Assembly: GCF_964204865.1 (NCBI RefSeq)
Contig: NC_135263.1
Span: 4,466,501 to 4,530,500 of the forward strand
Reading direction: 5' to 3'
Length of the DNA: 64,000 nucleotides
Source: Styela clava
Taxonomy: Eukaryota > Chordata > Ascidiacea > Stolidobranchia > Styelidae
The notes below the pieces were generated by a model. That model was not told where the DNA came from, searched no databases, and worked only from the letters and a program-made list of their open reading frames with translations. A program made the position numbers and the translations under genes. Shown here in pieces: positions 23,112 through 34,589 of this stretch. Each line of letters begins with the position of its first letter. Positions within the stretch are counted from its first letter, which is position 1.

Positions 23112-23335
23112 CAGTAGGGTGGCTCACGTAACCGCCTGTCGGTTACGGCTTCCCCCACCATCGAGTCCATGCTTCCAAAATAAATACCTGGCTGATTAAT
23201 CCCATACCCGACATGGACTAGTAACCGGATCAGAGCCCGCGGTTTGCCACATTAATGACTTATCCGTCTTGTCGGCTTCCTCTCCCCCGAGATGAATATG
23301 TAAATCTTATCCTATGCTGCGTCATACTGGGGTAT
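23112..23335 (-). repeat. 'GTCCATG' repeat within the tandem array
   Basis: Reverse-orientation copy at the same relative position in unit 2, so it was duplicated along with the array unit. Confidence 0.65.
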
Positions 23336-26300
23336 AGCAAAGATAAAATCGATGTCTGATCCCTTGTCACCGTCAGTCGCGACTTGTCTCATCTTAAATG
23401 GGTGATTTGGTGGGTTATTTAGAATCTGGGTGAAATTAGTGTCGTACTACAAAAGTCCATGTGTTTTATGTACGTCTTGTAAACTATAACATAAATAACC
23501 AAAAAAGTGTCCCTGTAAAAAATTTTTGGATAATTTTCCATTTTTATATTATAAATATTGTACAGGGTAAGATATTGCAAGAAAAACTCCAACTATAATT
23601 AAAATTGGCGCAACTGCACTATTATAAAGGGTGAAATACGTTTGGTTATTGCATAATATTTATGAGTATAGCACAGAGTATAGAAGGAGTGCAACAGAAA
23701 TTTAAACTATAAGCAAAATTGGCTTAACTGCACTACTATAAAGGACTGACTACCTTTGGGTTTTGCGTAAAGCGATCGTTTCTACTATTCTGTATTTATA
23801 AACACTGTACAGGTTAAAAGGACGTGACAACAATTTAAACCATAAACAAAATTAACCTATAAATATAACACGGAGTATCGTTTCCACTATTCTATATTTA
23901 TATACACAGTGCAGGTTAAAAGGTCTTGACAACAATTGAACGATAAACAAAAGTGCCCGAAACTACTCTTGTATAGGGGTGAATAGGGTTTGTTAGTTGC
24001 GTTGTGCAAAATTTCATCATTTTATATTTTAAAAAAGTAGCACAACGTGCAATAAAAATATAAAGTATGAATATAACGTAAAATATAAAGGATGCTTCGT
24101 CGGGCAGGCGTTTTTATTTTATATATATTTTTGATATAAAAAATCACTGCCGATCACTTGCCACCGTCAGTCGAGTAGAGCGAATTCGCTGATTCGCAAG
24201 CGTCTGTTGACTTGATTTACTTTAAATCTTTACTGTGCAGTTTAGATCTGGGTGGAGTTAGTGTCGTACTGCAAATTTCGATGATTGCTACATGTGTGAT
24301 TTGGTGTAATTTATACTGTTAAACTGTTTAATGACGAATAAAGTTTTTTGCTATCTCATTAGGGCGATTTTAATTTTTACAAAATGCAAAACAGTAACGC
24401 TGCGGACCTTATACTAACCTGCATGTTAATTGAACTGTAAAAAATACGACCAGTTATAGTACCTGTGCATGGAATCATTTTGACTCTTGCAAACATTGGT
24501 ATCTGCAGGGTCAGGCTAAGGTATTCGTGATGCTGTTGCAATAATATTAACCTGAACTGACTAGGCTAAGCGAGCACCTTAGCATAGGGTAATCGGGTGC
24601 AAAGTATGTTCTAATATAACACAGGAAATGACGTAAATCAAAACATCACACGAGAATATAAACTGCCTTCAACTGCACTTTATAACAAGTTAATGAATGT
24701 TGGATGCTGCGTCACCATGCGGCCGTTTTTTTTTATATATATATTCTAGATATAGCACAGATAAAGCTGATCTCTCAACACCACCAGTCACGTGATCCGG
24801 ACTCAAATTTAAAAATGCAGCACAGGGTAATAGGGTGCAATCAAAATAGTGTTTTCATTAGTTGGTTTATTATAATATACACAGGAAGTGACGTTAAATA
24901 ACAATACAGCACGAAAATATCAACTTCTCTCAACTACATAAATATATTAAGCGAATAAAGTCATGCGGGTGTATTTTGTATATTTCATGTTTTAGATGCA
25001 CATGCAAATACTTGATCACTTTCCATCGTCATTCGCGTATAGCGCACTCGTGATTTTGCCTGCCTACCTGTTTTTAATGGGTGGTTTGGAATCTGGGTGA
25101 AAGCAGTTTCGTACAACAACAGTCGTATCATAAGCTATATCATAAATAGTCAAAAAGTGTATTCATCAAAAATTAAGTCTTGGTGATGTTGACGTCAGAA
25201 TAAGCTGTTAATGTTCTTGTGTGTACATAACTGCCTTGCTGTAATCACGGCTCTAGTTCATAATCGACACGCTTGTGATCATTTGTTTCTGTACGGAGCA
25301 GATTGTTTATTGCAGATTTGGAGTTACCCGACTTCGTGTATTTGATATGCCCGATTCAAAACTAAGAACACTTGCAGTTAACGAGAAGATTGTTGGCCTC
25401 GTTATAAATACTAGCTTCTCAAGCAAGAATTTCCGATTTTGCAAAAAAAAAATCTCTCGAAGTAATTTATTGCTTTTTGAAGATTTTAACTAAATAAAGT
25501 TTTATATTCATAGACATAACACGATGTAATACCGCGATAAACTATCATAAAAATTACCCGCAACTCCGCTGTTATACTGGGTTAATCCAGTTTGGCTGTT
25601 TCGTAATTCAAAAGTCTTTTCTATTCTATGTTATAAATAGTAAAATAATAAAAGATTTCAACAAAAAATTTAAACTGTTATCAAAATTGTTCGCAATTGC
25701 CGCATTGCAGAGAGTTTTGTTGTTGCACAAGGCAGCCCTAAACTGCACTAATATAAAAGTGAACAAATAAGCTTTAGTTGTTGCGAAAGAAATCCGTTTT
25801 GACCATTCTAGATTTATAAATACGCACAGGGTTACAGGGTGCAATGAAAATCGTTTCATATGATGCACATGAAGTGGCGTTAAACAAAACACCACAGTGA
25901 ATAAAGTTTGGATTCTGCGTCATGCGGGCGTTTTTTATTTTATATTTTGGATCTAGCACACACAAACACGTGATCATTTGCCACCTTATCGCGTGTAGCG
26001 CGATCGCCGATTTTGCAAGGGTTAAACAAAACATCACGCAAATATGAACTGTCCTCAACTGCATAAATATTATAAGTGAATAAAGGTAGAATGCTGCGTC
26101 ATGCGGGCGTTTTTTTTATATATTCTTGATCTAGCACACACAAACACGGAATCATTTGCAGCCTTATCGCGTGCAGCCTTATCGCGTTTTTTTATTATAT
26201 ATTCTTGATCTAGCACACACAAACACGTGATCATTTGCAGCCTTATCGCGTGTAGCGCGCTCGCAGATTTTGCAAGGGCCTGTCGACCGGTTTTTATTGG

Positions 26301-26723
26301 CTGGTTTAGAATATGGGTGAAGTTAGTCTTATACAGCAATAGTAGTTGGATGTTGCATATGTGATTTTAGACATGTATCGTCAACTATATCATGAAAGGC
26401 CAAATAAGTGTAATTGTCAAAAATGACACCTTACTGATGTCAGCATCGGATTAAACTGTTATATTTATATGTGTACGTAAAGGTCTGCTCTAACTCATAA
26501 TCGGGACACCGAGGTGTACATTTTGATAATCATTTGCTTTTGTATCATAGTTTAAATTTTTCAATAACTACATTTTTTAATATTTTGGTATTCATAGATG
26601 TTGCATAAGCCATAAGGTATCTGCTTTCGGTTTGTATCTCAAAAGGGGTCATGAATAGCCGAAAATAGTGTACTTGTCAAAAGTGAGCGGTTACAAGATA
26701 GTGAACATATAATACCTTTGAAT

Positions 26724-26733
26724 ATTTTTACAG
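26724..26733 (+). promoter_or_regulatory. candidate 5' UTR splice or trans-splice acceptor
   Basis: 'tatttttacag|atatttac' ends 57 nt before the ATG. It is almost identical to 'tatttttacag|atatttgc' at the same distance before the paralogue at 34590. Confidence 0.5.
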
Positions 26734-26790
26734 ATATTTACTTTATAATTAAGCCGTTAGTTGTGTTATCAAATCTCTCTACAATCCAAC

Positions 26791-29205
26791 ATGGACTTTG
26801 TCAAAATAATTTTCTTCATCTCTTTCACATGTGTCTTGCCTGCGGAGCAAAAGTTACCTGGTAAGATTTGTTTGGGATGCAATTATTTGAGTTTTGCAAT
26901 ATTTAATCGCTGGCAATCTTTGTCTACATCCATCCTTGTCTTCCGGTACCATGAATTCAAAAATATAGGTCATTTCAGAATTATGCCAAAAAGAAAACAA
27001 TCAACCAATGTCGCACAAGATGTCGTTTTATTTAACTTCACGTTTTATTTTTGACAGCTGGAACCTGCGTTTCCAAGATCGTGAAGGGGAGACTTGTCCA
27101 AGTTGGAGATTGCGAGGTAAAGTTGCTAATTTTTATCACGTGTTTCCACACTTCGACTCCAAACGAGGCTTTGGGGATGCAGTTACTGATATTTCTAGAG
27201 CTAGTAATATCGGAAGGACTCTAAGCTTGTATTTTATATTACATAAACAGTTTTAAATCCGACTTCTGCGTGTCACGCAACTCAAATAATCTAATTCAAC
27301 TTACGTGTTATATTCACTTTATTAATCATATGCATTCTGTATTTATTTCACAGAAAAACGATGGATCCGGTGAGTTCGCCTTAACCAATGATTTATAATG
27401 CGCTCAAAAGTATTTATCCGTAACAGTAAGCAAATAGGTCTTTTAATTCATAATTAAAAAATGGTTCAAATATTTTTCCTACTGGTAAACTTTCCACTGG
27501 TTACGATTTGGCTTTAGGAAAGAAAGTTTGGCAACACTAAATCACGAATATCTTTGCGACTCAAACCTTGTAACGGTATTCTAATTATACTTGGCAAAAA
27601 TATTATTGACACCGTTTTCATAGTGATGCCATATTAGGGCGGGCAAAGTTACATAATCTATCAATGCAAAAATTGAGACATTACAATATGACGAAAACTG
27701 GTTTTAAATGCCTGACTCTACACAAAACTAAAATATATCCATTTTCTTTTAGAAATCGCCAGACTGATCAAAAAGAGTCTTGTTGAAAAGAAAACAGCTG
27801 GGAGTAATTTATATCGATGTTTGATGATTTGATAATCGACTATAAATATGCCACACTCATCAAAGCGTTAAGAATATATTTAAATCAAGATATAATTTAC
27901 TCAATATTTCGACCATTACCGTCGTTGGGTAATTAACCCAAGCACTGGTGGGTTCGATTTCGCCCATCAACTATGCCCCCGTTCTTAGTATGTCCTAACG
28001 GCTTCTCTCTCAAGGGAGTTAATAGAGTACATTTCCTCTGTCACCAAATAAACAAATCGACAACATTTGAATCTCAGATTCAAAGACGTCATTTTCTGAA
28101 GACAGTTTTAATATAAAATATTCGAAGACAACCATAATGTTATTTTTAGATGAATGTGGCGTCATTTACGATTCGAAATGCTTCCGATCAGTCTTGTATA
28201 ATGTAACAAATGTTACCTTCGTTGATGCCGAACCAATTTGCAAATCAATGAACTACGGAATACCCGCAAATATTTACGACTTGGCGCATTATCAGTTGGT
28301 GCTCCCTTACCTACGCTCACTGATCCCTGTTGGTGAGGAATCGGCACACATCTGGACAGGGTTGGAGTATAAGGTCAGTTTAGTACGTCTCCAACTAAAA
28401 TCTAAGCGGCGTCTGACTCATTTTGGTAAACCTATTAAACAAGGTTGGTTCAGAGTAGTTTTTAATTTAATTATCGAATGGTGCTAAGTATAGGTTAACG
28501 ATGCATTATGATTTATTAAGAGATTAAAAACATATATACAGGGTGTCCAAAAAGTTCCGCCAGATATCATTACCTTACCAATTGCAAATTTGAATAGATG
28601 TGGTTGTATGATAAATGGGGACTACAACATTCAACATCTATAACAGCCAATTAGAAACAGGTTGACTATAAATCTTTTTTAAAATTAAAAAAAAATATCA
28701 TTTGATTATAAAGACTTTATGATCGGGCGAAACTTTTTGGACACCTTGTATGTATTGAACATAAATATGATTTCAAATATATTGTAAAGTCGTTGCCGCC
28801 TGGTTGAAATTTTTGTGATTTAAAGTATTTCAGAATTTGTGATATTTTCAGTGGTTTTTAGTTTTCCACCCATATTTATGTATTTACCACACGATCATAG
28901 CGTTACCTATCGTATTTGGCTCTTAATTACTATTATGTTTACTATGAAGCTCATTACTAGTAGTAAATACTTTTGTTTTTCATCTAATATGTCAGTTGTA
29001 TCAATGTTTATAGAACAATCAGCTTTTGCTGTCCAATGGAGGACCATTCATTATAGAAACAGAAGTCTGGAATCCCACTTTTCCAAAGAACACAACATGG
29101 CGGACGAATGTTGCTCTTCGAATCGATAACATCCCAAATCGAAGTCAGGGAATTTACAATACACCACCAACCGCGGATACGGCCGGTGTCATCTGCGAAA
29201 TATAA
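26791..29205 (+). CDS. Secreted C-type-lectin-like protein, copy 1
   Basis: Six exons join in phase: 26791-26860, 27058-27116, 27354-27369 (16 nt), 27753-27803, 28150-28373, 29014-29205, giving 203 residues. Exon 1 is a signal peptide (MDFVKIIFFISFTCVLPA). Exon 2 has a Cys pair (AGTCVSKIV, QVGDCE). Exon 4 is basic and possibly helical (IARLIKKSLVEKK). Exons 5 and 6 look like a C-type-lectin fold: CGVIYDSKCFRS, FVDAEPICKSMNYG, IPANIYDLAH, a WTG, then the terminal DTAGVICEI. The calcium/sugar motifs EPN/QPD and WND are not evident, so sugar binding cannot be assumed. A good AATAAA lies at 29351. Neighbour and close paralogue: 34590-37319. Function is inferred: secreted recognition or adhesion protein. 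Confidence 0.8.
28539..28748 (+). mobile_element. mariner-like MITE in intron 5 of lectin-like copy 1
   Basis: The ends CAGGGTGTCCAAAAAGTT and complementary aactttttggacaccttg are flanked by TA. It is 210 bp, non-coding, and absent from the equivalent intron of copy 2, so it inserted after the gene duplication. A decayed relative without clean ends lies at 35755-35935. Confidence 0.8.
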
Positions 29206-29350
29206 AACCAGCTAAAAACCTGACAGAATGTTGTTGACGAATTGAATGATATGAACCACAAATAGTTGAATTTTGTCTTATTTTAACTTACTTATATTAT
29301 TTCATTACTTTTGCATTAGATCCTTGTCTATAGAAACATTTATCCCATCA

Positions 29351-29356
29351 AATAAA
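29351..29356 (+). terminator. polyadenylation signal AATAAA
   Basis: 146 nt after the stop codon of lectin-like copy 1. Confidence 0.55.
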
Positions 29357-29919
29357 ATTTAAAGCTGCCTCAGCCCATGTGATTTTCGTATATGACCAAA
29401 CATGATAATAAAAATCCATTGAATCCTTTTAGGGCTTTCTTTGTTAGTGTTTTTTTACAGTTTTTGGGAATTCAAAAGAAAAGGACTTAAACCAAAAGGC
29501 ATAATTTACTCATGCGTAAAATGACTACGCCTACCAATCTTTGAATATCTTGGGTTAGGGCCGGCATACAAGTGAGCTCAATTTCACCTTTATCTACTTC
29601 ACAAGCACAATTAGATCACCTCGAACACGAGCCGATGATTGAACAATTTCAATTTGCGTCACATTAGTACGGTCTAATTTTGGCTGCGTCACACATAAAC
29701 TATAACTTGACACATGCTAACACAGGGGTGGACAATTACTTTTCTGAATGAGCCAGTTACAAACTGCATACGTTTAACTGCGAATCTCAATAGTGAATTT
29801 GGGGGGAGCTGACTCTGATGACCTTATATGGTCGTATCGCTTTCTCCAGTCTATACCGAATTAACTTTGTGTATATTGTATATATTTTTTCGTTTGTTTT
29901 CTGGTTGACAAAACAATAA

Positions 29920-29930
29920 CTCTCTCTCTT

Positions 29931-29961
<31 letters not shown>

Positions 29962-29998
29962 ATTTCTCTCTCTCTCTCTCCCCCTCTCTCTCCCTTTC
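29920..29998 (+). repeat. CT microsatellite
   Basis: About 80 nt of nearly uninterrupted CT with TTT and CCC interruptions. Confidence 0.95.
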
Positions 29999-30121
29999 CG
30001 GAGGCTCAAAACTCGATATGAAAAACTTTGAATAGAGGTAGTTTATTTACAAAAACTAGGCTAACGTTTATATAATAACGAGAAGCACGATTTAACAATC
30101 AAGGTCATTATGATATTATTT

Positions 30122-30317
30122 TCATCGATTTTTGCGATTGCTTTTGCCTTCTGTTTCAATACAAAGATGGCTGAAACATGAAGTTTCTCCATGTTTCTCT
30201 ATCCAAACATTCCATGTTTGTAAATGAGTAAATTTTTTATTCTGGAACTTCCGATTGAAATACGTGTCTACATCAACACTACATATGTGTCTGCCACTGG
30301 TATCACGTAATTGCAAG
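30122..30317 (-). CDS. possible terminal exon of an unidentified gene
   Basis: On the minus strand a good acceptor (ttttccgattttctag|c) opens a 65-residue frame ending in TGA at 30122-30124: LQLRDTSGRHICSVDV, YFNRKFQNKKFTHLQT, WNVWIEKHGETSCF, SHLCIETEG. A minus-strand AATAAA lies about 80 nt further on (plus-strand 'agtttatttac' near 30040). Composition looks protein-like, with four cysteines and three tryptophan/aromatic clusters. However, I find no upstream exon, and an overlapping frame (30268-30453) is open through the acceptor. I do not recognise the family. It may be a pseudogene piece or a chance frame. Confidence 0.3.
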
Positions 30318-30493
30318 CTAGAAAATCGGAAAAATTGTCGTCTAGGTAAATTTCACAATACACTATGAGATTATTATTGAAACCAGACAGTGAAGATTCC
30401 ACTTTTATCGGATAGATTCCACCTTTACGAAGAGAAAAATCCAGTTTATTCAATTTATAGGATATGTCTGTAAAGTAAGCGATGCCGTTTGTG

Positions 30494-30706
30494 GTACTCC
30501 CGTAGCATGTGTACTAGGTTAGGGTTAGGCCATAATTTTATTCCGATTTTCCTTATTTTTGTTCTATTACAAGTTTGGGGACTTTCTGTGTTACTCAATT
30601 GAATACACCCCCTGCCCATAGTAATCAGTCCCTGTACACAATTTGATGTAAAGTAGACGAACAAAATTAGTTACCTCCGTATTGGTACACATACTTCTGG
30701 AGCGCC
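30494..30706 (+). mobile_element. Merlin-like MITE copy
   Basis: Starts GGTACTCCCGTAGCATGTGT and ends 'acacatacttctggagcgcc'. Both ends and the internal 'ggttagggttaggcc' are well preserved. No clear duplication. Confidence 0.8.
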
Positions 30707-30709
30707 GGG

Positions 30710-31930
30710 CGGCGACGACATTGTCGTGATAACAATTGCGCATCTGGTCGTTCACAGCTTGAGTTCAGATTGTGCCATTTTATATACGTTAATTATCTGC
30801 ATATGGGACGCAAATGAATGGCCGAAGTGAAATATTTGATCCTCATGCACTTATGAGGTTCCGCCGAAAACATCAAGGCTAATTCTTCACCGTTGGATAT
30901 CATGAAAATTGAAAAAAAAACTGATAACGGGAATATGGAAGACATGGTGGCACCAGTAGCTCACCTGGTCAGTGTTTTACATTTTGCGGCCTCATTCGAT
31001 TTTAGAAATTACTGCATATACGCTACATTCTTTATATTGCTATATTTACAATGGATTTAAAACGAAAGCTTTTTCCCGGGGGAATATTGGATAGTATTCA
31101 TCCATCGGAAGAAGAGAAGCTGGCACAATAAAGTCTAGTATTGGCGCTAAACAATGCATCAAGCGATATGTTCCATCATTCCGTTTTTAGAAATAGAGTA
31201 TTTTTGCTATTCCTATTTTTTGTATCTTTATGCAATTAAAACAGCAATAACACTGCATACTGTGTGTTGTTAGTCAGACAAATTTTGCTATTTTTTGCAA
31301 TTACTGTTTTTCATATTTTTATGCAATTAAACGGCAATAACACTACATATTGTGTATTTAAGTCGAACAGATTTTGAGACTGAATGTAATGCGTAAATTC
31401 CTCCGTGTATCGTTTACAAGTCGTTGATCGCTTCACGAGTACGAACTTACGTGAAGGACATTACGAGCATGCAGGGAAAAGTGTTTTTCGTATGGAATAA
31501 AAATGCTTATAAAATTTGAATGGTGCAACATAATTTTTTATCTAATGGTATCATTGGAAAGCTATCTTCAACTTCTACAAATGTAGTCGATAATGTACTA
31601 GGTTAAATCGAAATAAATTAAAATTTTTTCAATTTGATTTAGGAGTTTTTCAGAAATTTTTTAAGCTTTTCAATTTGGCCAACTTTCCTAAGATGATCAC
31701 AATATTTTATCTTAATTTTTAAATTATACTTAGTCCTGTAGATTATATTTCACTATGTAAAACTTGTCTAAATATAATATATGGTTCGCGAGATATGAGG
31801 GTTTCAAAGTTGCATACCCCATACGGGATGCCACCAAAGCCGCTAAAGCGGCTTTCAGGGTCAGAATACGTTCTCAGGTTCAAAGAGTTAAGATTGTATA
31901 TTTCGATAGAAGGTTATGATTTTGGTATAT
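30710..31930. other. gene-free stretch with one tandem duplication
   Basis: The only structure seen is a ~100-bp direct repeat at 31205-31375 ('tatgcaattaaa.cagcaataacac' twice). A short frame from 31050 (MDLKRKLFPGGILDSIHPSE) runs 26 codons to a stop with no splice context; I do not call it a gene. Confidence 0.5.
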
Positions 31931-31937
31931 TTCTCAG

Positions 31938-32945
31938 CCTTGAACCAACCTCCCAAACAAAACTCGGTACCTAAATTATTGTATGTCGTTCTATCCGTTT
32001 AATTTTTCTCGACTAAAAGTATACTATTTCCACCACAACGGTACAACTGGCAAGCACAGTTATCAATGAAACTGCAAAAATTTCCCGAGGTCAAAGGGTA
32101 TTAGAAATTGATCAATTTCTCGTTTTCGTGAAAAGATACAGATTCTTGACCAGAACAAAAACATTCGAAAGCCATAGGGAAGAACCTCAATGATTTCATT
32201 CCGTACGAAAACTTCTCTCAACTTTTTGGAATGGCTTAATAATAAATCGCCCAGTGTTATAATATCTAACCTACCGGGGTTTTATCAGGGATAACCGAAA
32301 TAGTGTAATACATTCATTTGTCTTCTATAAGCGATCTACAATTATAAATGGTCGTGATATATTTGCAGTTTCTCAAAGCACGGCCTATGCCCGGTGTGCG
32401 GTTATTATTTAAATTTTATAGGAACCGTTTAGGCCACAGTTATATATTTATGGAGCTATATATTTACTTTGGTATGATATTGTCCGACGATCAATAATTA
32501 ATTATTTTATGCTGAATATCCTCACGAATTACGCAGGAGACATGGCAATGAAACATCAAGTGATACAAGGCGATACATGCCATTTCCGCTGCGTTGCTTG
32601 GGCGCAACACAAAATTCCCATGCCGGCAAAATTTATAATAATTACGCAGACTGGTTTCTCCTGCACAGTCGCAATGAGTGGGTGGCTCAGGAAAAATTTG
32701 TTTCAGCCAAAACGCGTAAAATTTTTAGGTAGCGAGGGAAATGTCGCAAATGGATGCTACGTGAAAGAGATATTTTGCTCGGAAGGCGTTAGTGATGAAT
32801 AACGAGACGGTTTGAAGAAATACCCTGGTAACATATGGGCAGCTTGAAGTATGAATACCAGCAATAATAAAATAAATTGGAACGGGAATATGTAAATGTT
32901 GTGGTTGTGCTGAGAAGAAGTTTCAGAGAAAGATTCTTCAGAACT
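31938..32945 (+). repeat. dispersed duplication, copy A
   Basis: Shares with 33600-34240 the blocks 'acctaaattatygta', 'gaggtcaaagggtatta', 'gatacagattcttgac', 'aatcaagtgatacaag', 'acgcagactggttt' and 'gtggttgtgctgaga', in the same order and orientation. Copy A has about 300 bp extra (32215-32540). The frame 32509-32802 within it is not preserved in copy B, so it is probably not coding. Nature unknown; a transposon fragment is possible. Confidence 0.65.
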
Positions 32946-33599
32946 TCCTTTGCTGAAGGAGTGTTACTTTTTAGCTAATAACAGAAGGCTTGAATTTTCT
33001 CTTCCGTGAGTAAACCATCATCGGTTATCTGGGATAAGTTTGAAAGCGTATTACCATTTTGTTTTAGCTTTTTCAAATAATTAAAATGTCTGAAAAATGT
33101 AACGTTTTGTCCTACTTAATGCGGACAGATTTTTTTAAAAGTTTCCTCGTTTTTTTTAGGAAACGTTTACTCCACAACAAACACATCGGTTGCAAATCAG
33201 ACTATTTGACTGAAATTAGTCCGTGTGGGATGGGATATAGCCATGGTGAATGAAGCGTCAATAAACGTAATCCATGCGCCAGACTTGAATCAATGAGCGT
33301 TCGTGTCTCAGAACTCCACTAAGCGGAAACAGCGATCGGTAGTTTGAATAAATCAAAAAATAAAAATCTTCCCAACGACATATTGTATGATTCGAGTTTT
33401 AGTTGCCGGATTGAACGCGATTTTACCTTTCAGCAGTTAAATATAGCGATAAGAAATCACTCATTCAAAGCAAAACAATGCAAAACTTCCGACTTAGGCG
33501 AGACGTGGCAACACCCAAATCGGCGAAATGCAGAACAACCACTAAACTGCATTAAATACTCTATGGTCGAATTGAGATTTATTTTAATCGTTATTTTTT

Positions 33600-34240
33600 T
33601 GCTTCGGAATGGCCTTCCGAGCCGAACTTGGCACCTAAATTATCGTAAATTTTTCTCGATTAAGAATTTATTTTTTCGTTCACAACGGTTAACTACGGTA
33701 CAAATCTGACGTAGTACAATAAATAAATTTCCGAGATCAAAGGGTATTAAAAATTGATCAATTTATATATCGTTTTCGTGAGAAGTTACAGATTCTTGAC
33801 GAAAAAAAAATCGGAAGTCATAAGGAAGAATCTGAATGATCCATATGAATGAAGCCATAGGGAAGAATCTGAGAATCTGAGACCTAGCACTGAAAAATCA
33901 AGTGATACAAGACGATGCATGCCATCTCCGTTGCGTTGCTTGTGCGCGGCAAAAAATTTCCATGACGACTAAATGTAATACGGTTACGCAGACTGGTTTT
34001 TCCTGGACAGTCGCAATAGATGACTCAAGAAAAAAAATTTTCAGATAAACGCGTAAAATTTCAATGTGACGAAGGAAAATAACGCAAATGGATGGCGGTC
34101 GTTAGTATTAAAATGCACGAATAGCTAGGCGGTTTGAAAAACATATGGGCGGCTTGAGGTATAAATATAGCAAGTATTAATTGAATAGGAACAGGCATAT
34201 GCGAATGTGGTGGTTGTGCTGAGAATAAGTTTTAGTGAAT
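33600..34240 (+). repeat. dispersed duplication, copy B
   Basis: Counterpart of 31938-32945, 1.6 kb further on, immediately upstream of lectin-like copy 2. Confidence 0.65.
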
Positions 34241-34519
34241 GATTTTCAGGGTGGTTCATAGTCGTCAGGTCCGCAATGTATGTTTAATATTTGTGGTTAG
34301 TTCAGGTTAGTTCCTTGGTTCATGCGTAATTGAAGCCCGATATCCCAACTTCACGAGTCGTGGAATTCGATACCACACAGCTCTATTTGAGTGTCGCTCC
34401 AGCTAATATCTTATAAATTGTCATCAAATATTGTCTTTTTGCACCCAACTTACTTTAAGAGAATACTTTGAACATGCCAAGATAACTATAGCCTCGCTGA
34501 ACCTATAATACGATTTCAT

Positions 34520-34530
34520 TATTTTTACAG
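34520..34530 (+). promoter_or_regulatory. candidate 5' UTR splice or trans-splice acceptor
   Basis: 'tatttttacag|atatttgct' ends 59 nt before the ATG; conserved with copy 1 at 26724-26733. Confidence 0.5.
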
Positions 34531-34589
34531 ATATTTGCTATATTGCTAAGTATATATTAGCGTTGCCAAGAACAATTCTAGAAGAGAAT

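Larger units (their letters stand above)
21900..26420 (+). repeat. degenerate tandem array, unit about 0.8 kb
   Basis: Landmarks recur in fixed order. A 'gacaacaatttaaa' block is followed by 'ataaacaaaa.tgcccgcaact'. Then come 'tatagcacag' and 'aacaaaacaccacacgagaa', then 'ttgacaagtaaa'. In the first two units a copy of the 'GTCCATG' repeat follows, and then 'agatctgggtgaaattagtg' and 'ataaccaaaaagtgt'. The first two units (starting near 22160 and 22975) are offset by about 815 bp. Later units are partial, rearranged and lack the inserted repeat; 25880-26290 is a shorter sub-array with 'gctgcgtcatgcgggcg' and 'tagcacacacaaacacg'. No coding frame is present. It fills the gap between the SRCR gene and the first lectin-like gene. 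Confidence 0.7.

Noticed and set aside
29920-29998. CT tract as a regulatory GAGA-type element
   Set aside because: A plain microsatellite with no nearby promoter evidence.
32509-32802. 97-residue open frame within the duplicated block
   Set aside because: The second copy of the block does not keep the frame, there is no family resemblance and no splice context.
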